From NCBI RefSeq assembly GCF_004025585.1, contig NZ_QTZO01000005.1:62001-126000 (forward strand): a stretch of 64,000 nt of DNA, in the 5' to 3' direction. This document shows, piece by piece, positions 10,909 through 19,789 of the stretch (its first letter is position 1; each line of letters begins with the position of its first letter). Below the pieces are notes generated by a model. The model made no database searches and was not told the DNA's origin. It worked only from the letters and a program-made list of their open reading frames with translations. The translations under genes and the position numbers were made by a program. This DNA comes from Pseudodesulfovibrio sp. S3 (lineage in GTDB: Bacteria > Desulfobacterota > Desulfovibrionia > Desulfovibrionales > Desulfovibrionaceae).

Positions 10909-11808
10909 TTAATCGTACAACAGGCCGAGCGCCTCCTGCAGTGCGTCTGCGGGCGCTTCCCATTTGCCGGTCCAGGGCGGTGCCAGGGTGAGGGTCATTT
11001 CCTTGATTTGCATGGCGGCGCAGTGCAGGCGCATGGGGCCGCGTGCCTGGCCTTTCCCATATTTTCCGTCGCCAACCACCGGGTGGCCTCTTGATGCGAG
11101 CTGGACCCTGATCTGGTGGGTGCGCCCGGTGAGCAGTCGGACGGCTACCAGACTTTGCTTGCAGTCGAAAATCAGCCCCATGACCTTGGCCAGGGCGGTC
11201 TTGCCCGATCCGGTCTGCACCCGTTCACTGCCGGGCGCGCCTGATTTCTCCATGACGTCTTCCAGCAGGACCACGCTCGGCTCGCTCCATTGGCCGTTGA
11301 CCCAGGCGAGGTAGAGCTTGCCCACGCCGCCCGATGCGAACAGGTCATTAAGGGTGCGCAGGGATTCGTAGCTCTTGGCTGCCAGGAGCAGCCCCGAGGT
11401 GTCCCGGTCCAGGCGGTGGGCCAAGGTGGGCATGAAATTCGCGCCCGCGTAGCGGGCATTCAGGCGAGCGACCACCGAGTCCGTGATCTTGTCGCCGCCG
11501 TGGGCGGCCAGGCCGACGGGTTTGGCAACGGCGATCAGGTCATTGTCCTCATGCACGATCACCAGAGAGCCTGTTTCGGTCACAGGGGCGATCTCACCCG
11601 GCGTGTAGGGTGGGATGCGCACCGTCTGTCCGGCCTGGATGCGGTCGAACGGTTTTTTGCGCCCCTTGTCCACCCGGACCTGTCCCTTGCGAATCCATCG
11701 CTGGATGGCCGAGCGCGGCACATCGCCGGTCAGCCGCCGTTCCAGGAACTGGAGCAGCTTCTGGCCGGATTCGGCCTGGGTAACTGTGATGAATTGGGCT
11801 TCGGACAT
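10909..11808 (-). CDS. RluA-family pseudouridine synthase with S4 domain
   Basis: Enzyme of 299 residues that isomerises uridine to pseudouridine in structured RNA, most likely 23S rRNA. An N-terminal S4 RNA-binding domain (about 10-70, SAIQRWIRKGQVRVDKG) precedes the catalytic domain. The catalytic Asp is in HRLDRDTSG, and the active-site basic segment is GRTHQIRVQLAS. The S4 domain favours the RluC/RluD type, but which uridine is modified cannot be read from sequence. It is followed by no obvious partner; the convergent neighbour is the frameshifted lipoprotein gene. Confidence 0.9.
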   Translation of the reverse strand: MSEAQFITVTQAESGQKLLQFLERRLTGDVPRSAIQRWIRKGQVRVDKGRKKPFDRIQAGQTVRIPPYTPGEIAPVTETGSLVIVHEDNDLIAVAKPVGLAAHGGDKITDSVVARLNARYAGANFMPTLAHRLDRDTSGLLLAAKSYESLRTLNDLFASGGVGKLYLAWVNGQWSEPSVVLLEDVMEKSGAPGSERVQTGSGKTALAKVMGLIFDCKQSLVAVRLLTGRTHQIRVQLASRGHPVVGDGKYGKGQARGPMRLHCAAMQIKEMTLTLAPPWTGKWEAPADALQEALGLLYD

Positions 11809-11823
11809 GTGGGGGAGAGTGCC

Positions 11824-11893
11824 CCCGGCCCCCCCCCCTCATCCCTCGCTTTCCCAAACTTTTTGGTGCCGCTTCGCGGAGTGGGGGGGCCGG
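11824..11893. repeat. Dispersed GC-rich hairpin element, copy 1
   Basis: Runs of C and G at both ends pair (GGCCCCCC with GGGGGGCC), enclosing AAACTTTTT and a CCGCTTCGCGG mini-hairpin. The same order (C-rich run, AAA-CTTTTT, G/C hairpin with a TTC loop, G run) recurs at 14923-15000 and 56551-56608. It lies between ydbL and the pseudouridine synthase gene and probably ends transcription. Confidence 0.5.
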
Positions 11894-11903
11894 AGTTCTT
11901 GAG

Positions 11904-12266
11904 TTACTTCTGGTACCAGTGGCCGTCGGGGTCCTGGAGCCAGGTGCCGGGGTCGGCGTCTTCGGCAATCTGGGTGGCACGCCGTTGACCGACCAGATCC
12001 GGGGTGGTCCCGGTCTTCTGGGCAATAGCCTGATACACGCTGGCCCGGTCCTTGTTCTCGGCGGCGACCACGTCGGCCTGTTTCTGGGCACCCCGGAAGG
12101 CGAGGAAGCCCTGGTTGTTTTCGCCCACGGTGCCGTCGTCCAGCAATGCGGCCACGGCGGGCTTGCGGGCGATCATCCGGTCCTTGAGTCCTTGGGCCAT
12201 GGCCGTGCTGCCCAGGACGCAGACCGTCAGGATGAGAATGACGATGAGATGGGTCTTATTTCGCAT
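11904..12266 (-). CDS. ydbL: YdbL family periplasmic protein (DUF1318)
   Basis: A periplasmic protein of 120 residues with a cleavable signal peptide (ILILTVCVLGSTAMA). The mature part matches the YdbL/DUF1318 pattern: an N-terminal basic helix (LKDRMIARKPAVAALLDDG), VGENNQGFLAFRG and a helical middle with VYQAIAQKTGTTPDLVGQRRA. In E. coli YdbL works with YdbH and YnbE. The start is the ATG preceded by GGAGG; the ATG 18 bases earlier overlaps that ribosome site. It overlaps the ynbE stop by 11 bases, so the genes are translationally linked. Confidence 0.88.
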   Translation of the reverse strand: MRNKTHLIVILILTVCVLGSTAMAQGLKDRMIARKPAVAALLDDGTVGENNQGFLAFRGAQKQADVVAAENKDRASVYQAIAQKTGTTPDLVGQRRATQIAEDADPGTWLQDPDGHWYQK

Positions 12267-12465
12267 TGGTTGCCTCCGGTGCATCTGGGGCTTCGTCGAT
12301 GTCGGAGAAGAAATCGTCTAATGCCCTGTCAACCTTGACGTTTACGTCAATGGTGATGTGGATGGGTTTGACTTCCACAGGGGCCACTTCCACCCTGTGG
12401 CTGGTGGAACAGCCCCAGCTTATAAGCAGCAGGAGGCAGGCCATCAAAGAAAATGTTCGTGTCAT
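12256..12465 (-). CDS. ynbE: YnbE family lipoprotein
   Basis: A small lipoprotein of 69 residues with lipobox SWGC (Cys19). The mature chain has the family signature PIHITIDVNVKVDRALDDFF, like the E. coli YnbE strand that pairs with the C terminus of YdbH to complete a bridge to the outer membrane. An acidic tail (EAPDAPEA) extends past the usual end. It sits 13 bases after ydbH and overlaps ydbL. Confidence 0.85.
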   Translation of the reverse strand: MTRTFSLMACLLLLISWGCSTSHRVEVAPVEVKPIHITIDVNVKVDRALDDFFSDIDEAPDAPEATNAK

Positions 12466-12478
12466 GATTCGGTTCTCC

Positions 12479-14860
12479 CTATTCGATCATACGGGTGATG
12501 TCCTTATACAGCAAAATGCGGTCCAATGGTACGCTGAAATTCACGTCCAGGCGCAGGCCCTGGAAATTGGAGCCTTTGACGTCTCCGGTGACGCGCATGA
12601 AACCGCCGAATTCCCGCTTGTAGACAAAGGGCAGTGTCCCGGCTGGCTTGCCGTCTACCGAGAGGCGCACCAACAGGTCTTCGCCCACGGTGTCAGCCTT
12701 GATGCGCACCCACTTGTACTCGAAATCCCTGACCGCAGCCTGGGCCAGTTCGATCTGTCCCCGCTGGGGCGTGCCTTCGGGGATGGACGCCACCAGATCC
12801 TGCATGGCCTCCACCTGTATGGTCCCCCCTTCGCCCGGTGTCGAGTGCAAAAATCCGCTCTTGAACGAAATTTTCCCGTTTTTCCAGCTCACGGGCAGTT
12901 CGCCGGACATGGCGGCTTCGCCCTTGGCCTTGGCCAGTCCGAGCTGGGAAAGAATTTCGGAGAGCCGCAGTTCCGAGCAGAACAGGGTCACCTTGTATTC
13001 CTTTGAAGCCGGTACCACCCGGAAGGACCGGCTTGAGACATGGCCGCCGCACCAGTCGAACCCGGCCTGTTCCACCAGCACGGAACCCTTTGGCTCGAGT
13101 TGGTAGATGATCTCGCCGTTGCTCAGGATGATGTCTCCGGCCTGGAGGGAATCGAAGGTCAGGCGCTGGGCCGGGGCGCTGCGCAGCGAGAGGATGTCCG
13201 GCGTTTCAAAGGCGAGGTTGATGCCCTGAATGGCCGTCTTGCCCTCGGTAAAGTGCAGGCTGCCGTTGGTGAAGAATACCCCCAGCCAGCTCTCTATGCC
13301 GTTTTCATCTATCAGGAGTCCTCCGGTTCCCTTGAGTACTCCTGTCAGGATGAGACCTGCCATGTCCGGCGTCAGCGTGGCCGGGTCGAATCCGTCGGGG
13401 ATGGGGTAGTCATTCATTCTGAACGTGATGTCCGTGTGGTTGCGGACCATGGACGACTGCCCGGAGAACGGGACGCGCAGACCGGGCAGAAGCTCGGTGA
13501 ACAGGGTGCCGTCATAGGCCAGGTCCGTCCCCTGCTGGCGGATTTGGGCGGTCACGTTGCCGAGTCGGTGCTTGCCCTGGTTGAGGTCCGACATGCGTAT
13601 GTTGCCAGGGAGGTGGCTTTTGGGTGCGGGCCATTTAAGCGGCAGATTCAGGCGCATGGCCCCTGAGCTCAACCCGAGATTGCTGAATTTGACTGCGCGT
13701 GTTCCGCAGTTGAGAACCACGTCTGCCGAGTCCGGTCCTGCCAGGCCGTGCAGGGAGAAGATGAAACCGGCCAGCCCGATGGTTCGCCCGGCTGCCTGCA
13801 CTGTCAGATTGTCGGGATTGGCGGCAGTGAACGAGATGTCCCACAATCCGCTGTCGTCTTGCAGTCGGTCCGCGTCCAATCGACCACCCATCTCGACGCC
13901 GGCTCCTGCCAGGGAGAATTGGGCCGAGATGGAGTCTTCGTCCAGTGTGCCCGCAGGGATGTCGAGGGTGACCGGATAGGGTTCGGCCAGGGAGACCCTG
14001 TCCAGGGAATACTTGACGGTTTTTTCGGCAATCGATCCTTTGATCTTGAGAACCGCGCCCTTGACCAACTCCACGTCGAGAGCGCTCAGGTCGCATTCGC
14101 TCATGGCCGCGTCAAACTTAGCCTTGAGTTCCTCAGGCCGGTTCAGGTCAAGTTCGGTCTGCATGTCCAGGTCCACCAGCCCGGCCACGGGAATAGGGAG
14201 GACGTCGGCAAAGGCTCCCAGATCCAAGGCATCTGTTTTGACGGTCAGAGCCAAGTCGTCGAGGGTGGGACCGAGGGTTCCCGTGACCGAGATCATTTGG
14301 TCGCGAGGTCTGAGCGTGGCCGTGAAATCGAGGGACTCCCCGGGGCCGATGTCGGCGGAAAACGGGATGGACAGAGAGCGGTCGCCCAAGTCGCAAAACA
14401 GGGTGGATTCCCGAATGACCAGTGTGTCCAGCGGGAGTTCCGGGATGGCATTATCCGAAGGGTCACCCTCGGATTCGGGCAGGAGGTCAAGGATCGGCAG
14501 GGTGAAGGTTTTGCCGTCATAGGCACAGGACAGGCTCACGCCGTCCAGTTCAACGGAGTTCACCCGTCCCAGTTTAAGCGAGGCCGGGGTGTAGGTGACG
14601 TGTACATTGGCCAGCCGCAATCCCTTGTTGCCATAACCCAGTTGCACCGGGCCGATGTCCGCCGAGAACAACCCGGCGTTGCGGATGTTGAATTCGGTCA
14701 GGGACAACCCCATGTCGCTGGCCAGCTTGGGCACTAGTTGCTCCAGATACCCCGGAGTCCACAGTGTCAGCCCCCATCCCGCAGCCAGTGCGAACGCAAG
14801 CAGCCACGGCGTGATGAGCACCGTCCATCTGAGGATTTTTTTGCCAAGGGAAGCGGACAT
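12479..14860 (-). CDS. ydbH: YdbH family AsmA-like intermembrane phospholipid transport protein
   Basis: A protein of 793 residues with an N-terminal membrane anchor (about 11-32) and a long periplasmic chain of beta-strand repeats. Such repeats form the hydrophobic groove of AsmA-like bridge proteins that carry phospholipid from the inner to the outer membrane. The C-terminal section (SFKSGFLHSTPGEGGTIQVE, LSVDGKPAGTLPFVYKR, LDVNFSVPLDRIL) is the most conserved part of the YdbH family. E. coli ydbH is redundant with tamB and yhdP. The order ydbH-ynbE-ydbL matches E. coli exactly, which supports the call more than the weak overall sequence similarity does. Confidence 0.85.
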   Translation of the reverse strand: MSASLGKKILRWTVLITPWLLAFALAAGWGLTLWTPGYLEQLVPKLASDMGLSLTEFNIRNAGLFSADIGPVQLGYGNKGLRLANVHVTYTPASLKLGRVNSVELDGVSLSCAYDGKTFTLPILDLLPESEGDPSDNAIPELPLDTLVIRESTLFCDLGDRSLSIPFSADIGPGESLDFTATLRPRDQMISVTGTLGPTLDDLALTVKTDALDLGAFADVLPIPVAGLVDLDMQTELDLNRPEELKAKFDAAMSECDLSALDVELVKGAVLKIKGSIAEKTVKYSLDRVSLAEPYPVTLDIPAGTLDEDSISAQFSLAGAGVEMGGRLDADRLQDDSGLWDISFTAANPDNLTVQAAGRTIGLAGFIFSLHGLAGPDSADVVLNCGTRAVKFSNLGLSSGAMRLNLPLKWPAPKSHLPGNIRMSDLNQGKHRLGNVTAQIRQQGTDLAYDGTLFTELLPGLRVPFSGQSSMVRNHTDITFRMNDYPIPDGFDPATLTPDMAGLILTGVLKGTGGLLIDENGIESWLGVFFTNGSLHFTEGKTAIQGINLAFETPDILSLRSAPAQRLTFDSLQAGDIILSNGEIIYQLEPKGSVLVEQAGFDWCGGHVSSRSFRVVPASKEYKVTLFCSELRLSEILSQLGLAKAKGEAAMSGELPVSWKNGKISFKSGFLHSTPGEGGTIQVEAMQDLVASIPEGTPQRGQIELAQAAVRDFEYKWVRIKADTVGEDLLVRLSVDGKPAGTLPFVYKREFGGFMRVTGDVKGSNFQGLRLDVNFSVPLDRILLYKDITRMIE

Positions 14861-14922
14861 TTAATAACTATACGGCCCTGCTTCCCCATTGGCAAGTGTC
14901 ATCGGGGGAATGCCTCCGGCGG

Positions 14923-15000
14923 CCAGAGAGGGGAACTTTTGAAAAAGTTCCCCCCTCTGGACTCCCCCTTCAAAACTTTTTAACGCCGTCTTCGGCGGGG
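14923..15000. repeat. Dispersed double-hairpin element, copy 2
   Basis: First hairpin: CCAGAG-A-GGGGAACTTTT paired with AAAGTTCCCC-CC-TCTGG. It is followed by CCCCCTTCAAAACTTTTTAA and a CGCCG-TCTT-CGGCG hairpin ending in GGGG. The second part is the same arrangement as copies 1 and 3. It lies between the dctM stop and the ydbH start, where a terminator for the TRAP operon is expected. Confidence 0.6.
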
Positions 15001-15017
15001 ATTCCGATAGGCTGTCC

Positions 15018-16319
15018 CTACATCAAGCTCGGTAGAAAAGTGACTATGGCGGGGAAAAGCATCATGAGGGCCACGCACACGATGTAGGCGGCCACGAAGT
15101 AGGACACGCCCTTGAACACGTCGGTCATGGGTACGTCCTTGGCCATGGAGGCCACGATGAAGGTGTTGACCCCCACAGGCGGGGTGATGGCGCCCAGGGT
15201 GGTGACCACGGTGATGAGAATGCCGAACCAGAGCGGGTCATACCCCATGGCCGTGACCACAGGGAAGAATATGGGGATGGTTATCAGGAGCAGGGCCAGG
15301 GCGTCCATGACCATGCCGCCGATGACGTAGATCAGGCAGATGACCATGATGATGACCATGGGCGGTATGGGCAGTCCGGCCACCCAGTCTGCGGCCTCGA
15401 ACGGCAGGCGGGTCACGGCCAGGAATCGGCCGAAGATGACCGCGCCGAGCATGATGACCATGATCATGCAGGAGATTTTCAGGGAGTCGTTCACGGCCAG
15501 ATGGAATTTCTTCCAGCTCATCTGGCCCGAGACCAGGGAGATGATCAGGGCCAGGGCCGCACCGGCCGCGCCTGCCTCGGTGGGTGTGAAGAATCCGAGG
15601 AACAGTCCGCCCATGACCAGGAAGAACAGGATGACCATTTCGATGGAGCCGGGCAGGGACCGGAGTTTGTCGGCAAAGGTGGTCTTGGGTCCGGCCGGTC
15701 CCCAGGTGGGGTTTTTCCTGCACAGATACCAGATGGTGGCGAGAAAAAGCGTGGTCAGAAGGACACCGGGTACCATGCCGCCCACAAAGAGCTGGGCAAT
15801 GGACTGGCTGGTTTGCAATCCTATGATGATGAGCACCACACTCGGGGGGATGACCACGCCGAGTGTCGCACCTGCGGCCACAGACCCGGTGGAAAGAATC
15901 GGGTTGTAATTGAATTTTTTCATCTCGGGCAGGGCCACGGTGCTCATGGTGGCCGCAGTGGCCGAGTTGGAACCGCAGATGGCGGAGAACCCGGCGCAGG
16001 CCAGGACCGTGGTCATGGCGATGCCGCCCCGGATTTCGCCCATCCAGGCATAGGCGGACTTGTAGAGCCTTTCGTTGACCCCGGAATAGAAGCAGATCTG
16101 GCCCATGAGGATGAAGAGCGGGATTACGGTCAGGCCGTAGTTGGAAAAGACGTTCCACAGCTCTGTGCCGAGCATGCCCGTGGCCGCGTTCCAGTTGAGG
16201 ACGTAGGCAAAGCCGCCGAATCCGATGAGGCCCATGGCAAAGGCCACGGGGATGCGCAGCAGGAAGATGGCGGCCAGCAGCAGAAAAGTGCCGAAGATGC
16301 CAGCGGTGATCGGGTCCAT
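15018..16319 (-). CDS. dctM: TRAP transporter large permease (DctM type)
   Basis: Membrane permease of 433 residues with about 12 hydrophobic helices and the standard DctM segments: VIPLFILMGQICFYSGV, the GGIAMTTVLACAGFSAICGSN re-entrant region, GVVIPPSVVLIIIGL and FFTPTEAGAAGA. It moves an organic acid with sodium ions, using substrate delivered by DctP. Its ATG overlaps the dctQ stop (TAATG), so the two are translationally coupled. Substrate cannot be inferred from sequence; C4-dicarboxylates or related acids are typical. Confidence 0.95.
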   Translation of the reverse strand: MDPITAGIFGTFLLLAAIFLLRIPVAFAMGLIGFGGFAYVLNWNAATGMLGTELWNVFSNYGLTVIPLFILMGQICFYSGVNERLYKSAYAWMGEIRGGIAMTTVLACAGFSAICGSNSATAATMSTVALPEMKKFNYNPILSTGSVAAGATLGVVIPPSVVLIIIGLQTSQSIAQLFVGGMVPGVLLTTLFLATIWYLCRKNPTWGPAGPKTTFADKLRSLPGSIEMVILFFLVMGGLFLGFFTPTEAGAAGAALALIISLVSGQMSWKKFHLAVNDSLKISCMIMVIMLGAVIFGRFLAVTRLPFEAADWVAGLPIPPMVIIMVICLIYVIGGMVMDALALLLITIPIFFPVVTAMGYDPLWFGILITVVTTLGAITPPVGVNTFIVASMAKDVPMTDVFKGVSYFVAAYIVCVALMMLFPAIVTFLPSLM

Positions 16320-16807
16320 TATGCCACCTTCTCAGCGGTCAGGATTTTAAGGGTATCCACGGCCAGGACAAAGGCCAGGGCGAGGCAGCCTGCCGCTGCG
16401 GCGAACACGAACGGGTGATAGACGACCTGAAGCGTTTCGGAGACCTCGTTGGTCTGTACCAGGAACGCGGCCCATTTCCCTGTTTCCAGCCCGGCCAGGA
16501 CGAAGAAGCCGCAGGACACGCCGCTGGTGGCGGCATCGGTCAGTCTGCGGACCGGGGCAGGGAATCGGGCAAGCAGGATGCCCACGGCGATATGCGCCTT
16601 GGAGCGCTGGGCAAAGGCCAGGGAAAAGGCGGCCACCACGGCTCCCAGGAAGCCCATGAGTTCGAACGTGCCCTGCACGGGTGCCCACACGGCACGGAGC
16701 ACCATGTTGGCGCAGGCCAGGAGCATCATGGACACGAGAAACAGACCGGCCAGTCCGGTCAGGGCTTTGGCGATCGTGCCGCTTGCTTTGTCCAGAAAAT
16801 CTATCAT
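16319..16807 (-). CDS. dctQ: TRAP transporter small permease (DctQ type)
   Basis: Integral membrane protein of 162 residues with four transmembrane helices (about 12-32, 45-65, 87-107, 127-150), the usual DctQ layout. The motif SLAFAQRSKAHIAVGILLARFP between helices 2 and 3 fits the family's conserved cytoplasmic segment. The start chosen is the ATG at 16807, just after the terminator hairpin; upstream in-frame sequence crosses that hairpin and is not expected to be coding. The ribosome site (TGGAA) is weak, in keeping with low expression. Confidence 0.9.
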   Translation of the reverse strand: MIDFLDKASGTIAKALTGLAGLFLVSMMLLACANMVLRAVWAPVQGTFELMGFLGAVVAAFSLAFAQRSKAHIAVGILLARFPAPVRRLTDAATSGVSCGFFVLAGLETGKWAAFLVQTNEVSETLQVVYHPFVFAAAAGCLALAFVLAVDTLKILTAEKVA

Positions 16808-16817
16808 GGTAAATTCC

Positions 16818-16851
16818 AAAAAAAGCGCCTCCGCATGCTTGCGGAGGCGCT
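16818..16851 (-). terminator. Intra-operon terminator between dctP and dctQM
   Basis: A perfect 11-bp stem AGCGCCTCCGC/GCGGAGGCGCT with a six-base loop, followed on the minus strand by TTTTTTT. It lies only 11 bases after the dctP stop and 11 before the dctQ start. Partial read-through would give many binding-protein transcripts per permease transcript. Confidence 0.85.
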
Positions 16852-16862
16852 GAGGGGTTGCG

Positions 16863-17870
16863 TTAATTGGATTCGTACTTGGTTTTGAGGGCGAGCATGT
16901 CGGCCAGGATTGCGTCTGCATCCAGTCCGGCTGAGGTGGCCTCGGCCTTCCAGTCTTTGATCAGGGGTTCGCCGCGGCCCTTGATTTCCGCTTGTTCCTC
17001 GGCGGTCAGTTCAAAGACTTCCACCTGGTACTTCTCCTTGGCCCAGGCCAGGGAATCCTTGATGTGGTTGTCCAGATACTGGCCGGTCCATTGGGCCTGT
17101 TCCCGGCCCAGATCGTCCAGTACCTTCTTGACGTCTGCCGGAAGGGCTTCCCATTTGTCCTTGTTCATGATCACGGCAAAGGGATACACCGGCAGGTTGG
17201 TGATGGTCTCAAAACGGCAGCTCTCGGCAAAATTGAAGTCCTTGAGCACATCGAATGAGGAAACCAAGCCTTTGACCACGCCCTTTTGCAAGGCTTCCGG
17301 GGTCTGGGACATGGGCATTCCCACGCCCTGGGCTCCCAGGCCGCTGAGAATCTGCAGGATGGAGCCGGAGGCTCGCAGTTCCACGCCGTTGAAGTCGGCC
17401 AGGCTCTTGATGGCCACCTTGCTCATGATCTGGGACGGGGCCGAGGTGAACAGGGTCAGGACCTTGACGTCCTTGAATTCAGCAGGCTGGTATTTCTGGA
17501 ACAGATCCCACATGACCAGGCTGGCTACCTCGGTGGAGGTGAAGGCCACGGGCAGGTTGACCACGGACATGAGCGGGAACACGCCGGGGTAATAGGGGAT
17601 GGAGATGCAGCCGATGTCGGCCTGGCCGGTCTGTACTCCCCGGAGCATGTTCTTGGCACCCAGAAGGGTGGAGCCGGGGAAGGTCTGCACAGCCAGTTCA
17701 CCGCCCGTGCGTTTTTCCACCTCGGTTTTCCACTGCTCCATCTGGATGCAGGGGAAGGTCTTGGCGGGTGGGAAGTTGGCATAGGTCACGGTGGTTCCGG
17801 CCAGGGCCGTGGCTGCCAGAAGGCAGGTCAGGACCAGGGCGGACGCCAGCAGGCTCAGCGGTTTTCGCAT
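16863..17870 (-). CDS. dctP: TRAP transporter substrate-binding protein (DctP type)
   Basis: Periplasmic binding protein of 335 residues with a signal peptide ending at ALA. Family features are clear: an N-terminal KTFPCIQMEQWKTEVEKRTGG segment, and the DctP signature around SLADFNGVELRASGSI, where the Arg normally pairs with the substrate carboxylate. That conserved Arg suggests an organic-acid substrate. The start is the ATG after AAGGAGAGAGAGTG. The gene is separated by 53 bases from the VCBS-repeat protein gene upstream and may be co-transcribed with it. Confidence 0.93.
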   Translation of the reverse strand: MRKPLSLLASALVLTCLLAATALAGTTVTYANFPPAKTFPCIQMEQWKTEVEKRTGGELAVQTFPGSTLLGAKNMLRGVQTGQADIGCISIPYYPGVFPLMSVVNLPVAFTSTEVASLVMWDLFQKYQPAEFKDVKVLTLFTSAPSQIMSKVAIKSLADFNGVELRASGSILQILSGLGAQGVGMPMSQTPEALQKGVVKGLVSSFDVLKDFNFAESCRFETITNLPVYPFAVIMNKDKWEALPADVKKVLDDLGREQAQWTGQYLDNHIKDSLAWAKEKYQVEVFELTAEEQAEIKGRGEPLIKDWKAEATSAGLDADAILADMLALKTKYESN

Positions 17871-17923
17871 CACTCTCTCTCCTTGGGAGTACGTATGGTT
17901 GCAGACGGCTTGGTCGCCGTTGG

Positions 17924-19582
17924 TTATTCGAGGTTCAGAGCATAAGCCAGCAACACGGTCTTGCGGTTGCCGTATCCGACTCCTGTAAAGGTATTCACCA
18001 GCACGCACAGTTGCTTGTTGCCGTCGTTGTTCAGGTCGGCCAGGGCGATGTCGGAGACCTGCCCCTTGATGCGGCGGGTCTTCCAGGCCAGGTTCATGCC
18101 TACCTGATCAAAGACCAGGGAGTGGATTTCTCCCTGGGTATAGTACTTGTAGTTCTGGAAGACCTGGGCTGCGGCCGAGACGTCCTTGTTGACCAGGAGT
18201 TCATACTTGGTGGTCGAGCTCAGGGGGGCGGTAATCATCCTGAACGGGATGTTGTAGGTGATGCCGTGTTCTTCTGTAGGGCCGCCGCCCATGCCGATCA
18301 TCTTGTCTGCGGTTTCGATGGCGATGCCTGAACTGTTGAATGTCTGATCGGTCTCGTTGAGCCGTTCGAAACTCTGGCTGTAGGTCACGAGCTTGTGCTT
18401 GTCGCTGATGACGACATAGTTGTAACCCAGGCCGTCAGGAAGATATATTGTATTATAGACGTTGCCGAAAGGCGGTAATTTGATTTCCTGCCCAAGATGG
18501 ACGTCATCTCCCTTGATGAAAGCTTCCATGACGTGCTTGTCGAAAAGGTTGCGTTGGCCTTTGTTCTGGGCGACCAGGATGGGCATAAAGGTCGGGGGGA
18601 TGCGGAGAAGGCCGAGGAATTTGTCGTAACTTTTTACAATGTATTTAAACTTCCCGCCGTCAAAGGAAAGGATGCTGGAGCGCGGTGTGCCCCTGGGCGC
18701 CCGGAGGCCGCCTTGGCTTTCGAACTGGTAGCCCCCGATAATGAATTCCGGCATGCCGTCACGGTTCAGGTCGGCGATTTCAAGCCGGATGTTCATGGTG
18801 TTGGCCGGCATCTCGAAAGTGGTCAGGTGCTGCAGCTTGTCATCCTTGACGCGGTAAGCGGAGATGGCTGATTCTTGGAGAATGAAGACTTCGTTGCGGC
18901 CGTCAGCATCGCCGTCAGCTATGCTCATTCCGTAGGAGAAGAAGGGCAGGGTCTGGCTTCTCCAGCGGCCTTCGGTTTCGGTACCGCCTTCATAGCGGAA
19001 CTGCGGATTCAGGGTGTCTGTCCTGTACTGCTCTCCGTCGGCGGTGATGAAGGGGGAGTTCGTCGGTGCTTTGGTTATGACCTTTTTGTTCTCTTGAACC
19101 ACGGCTGTCTCCGCCGTGCCGTAGCCGGGACGGTTGAATGCATCGCCCTGAATGGCCTTGCCCTGTGCATCCAGCCAGGAAGTGATCTCGTCTATGGGCA
19201 TTTCGCCTTTTTTGAGCCAGGAATTACCGTCCTGGCTGACCGTCTCGATCTTGACGTGGGCTTTTTTGCCGAGGACTGCGATATCGCCGTAGACGAGGTA
19301 ATCAACGCCGAGCGACCTGAGAGAATTGAGGGCCCCTCCCTTGTCCGTGGGAATGGCAATGCCTTCAAGACTCTTGGTGGTAGGTTCTACCTGTCCCAGC
19401 CATTCAAGGTCGCTGTCCAGGCTGGCCTGGAGCGCCTTGGAAAAGTATTCGTATTTCTGTGGGCCGTTGTAGGTGAAAGGAAGGACTGCGAACGTCTTTG
19501 CACCTTGGGCCAGGGCCGGTGCAGCCATGAGCAGGATTGCCAATGTGGTGACCAAGGCGTTGATAACGCGTTGTCTTGTCAT
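17924..19582 (-). CDS. Exported FG-GAP/VCBS-repeat protein
   Basis: An exported protein of 552 residues with signal peptide ending at ALA. The N-terminal part (FAVLPFTYNGPQKYEYFSKA, about 25-140) resembles the TolB-N/GNA1162-like fold of periplasmic proteins. The rest carries calcium-loop repeats of the FG-GAP/VCBS type: ADGDADGRNEVFIL, ADLNRDGMPEFIIGG and ADLNNDGNKQLCVLV. This suggests a beta-propeller. The start is the ATG six bases after GGAGG. It lies 53 bases upstream of dctP, but no functional link to transport is evident. Ligand unknown. Confidence 0.75.
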   Translation of the reverse strand: MTRQRVINALVTTLAILLMAAPALAQGAKTFAVLPFTYNGPQKYEYFSKALQASLDSDLEWLGQVEPTTKSLEGIAIPTDKGGALNSLRSLGVDYLVYGDIAVLGKKAHVKIETVSQDGNSWLKKGEMPIDEITSWLDAQGKAIQGDAFNRPGYGTAETAVVQENKKVITKAPTNSPFITADGEQYRTDTLNPQFRYEGGTETEGRWRSQTLPFFSYGMSIADGDADGRNEVFILQESAISAYRVKDDKLQHLTTFEMPANTMNIRLEIADLNRDGMPEFIIGGYQFESQGGLRAPRGTPRSSILSFDGGKFKYIVKSYDKFLGLLRIPPTFMPILVAQNKGQRNLFDKHVMEAFIKGDDVHLGQEIKLPPFGNVYNTIYLPDGLGYNYVVISDKHKLVTYSQSFERLNETDQTFNSSGIAIETADKMIGMGGGPTEEHGITYNIPFRMITAPLSSTTKYELLVNKDVSAAAQVFQNYKYYTQGEIHSLVFDQVGMNLAWKTRRIKGQVSDIALADLNNDGNKQLCVLVNTFTGVGYGNRKTVLLAYALNLE

Positions 19583-19789
19583 GTATTCCTCCAAATATAG
19601 GTGGTAACCAGTATTTCATGTTATTGATGTTGTGCATGTCTGCACGGCAGGCTCTTGTACCAGTTTCCGGGCGGGATGCAAAGGGCCAAGAGTGTTGATT
19701 AGCCGATGGATAGCCGGTATTGCTGCCTTGACCGGTCGGGCCGGATCGCGTTCGGGCGGTCGGTTTTCAGGGCGGTCCAGGGAGTTTGC

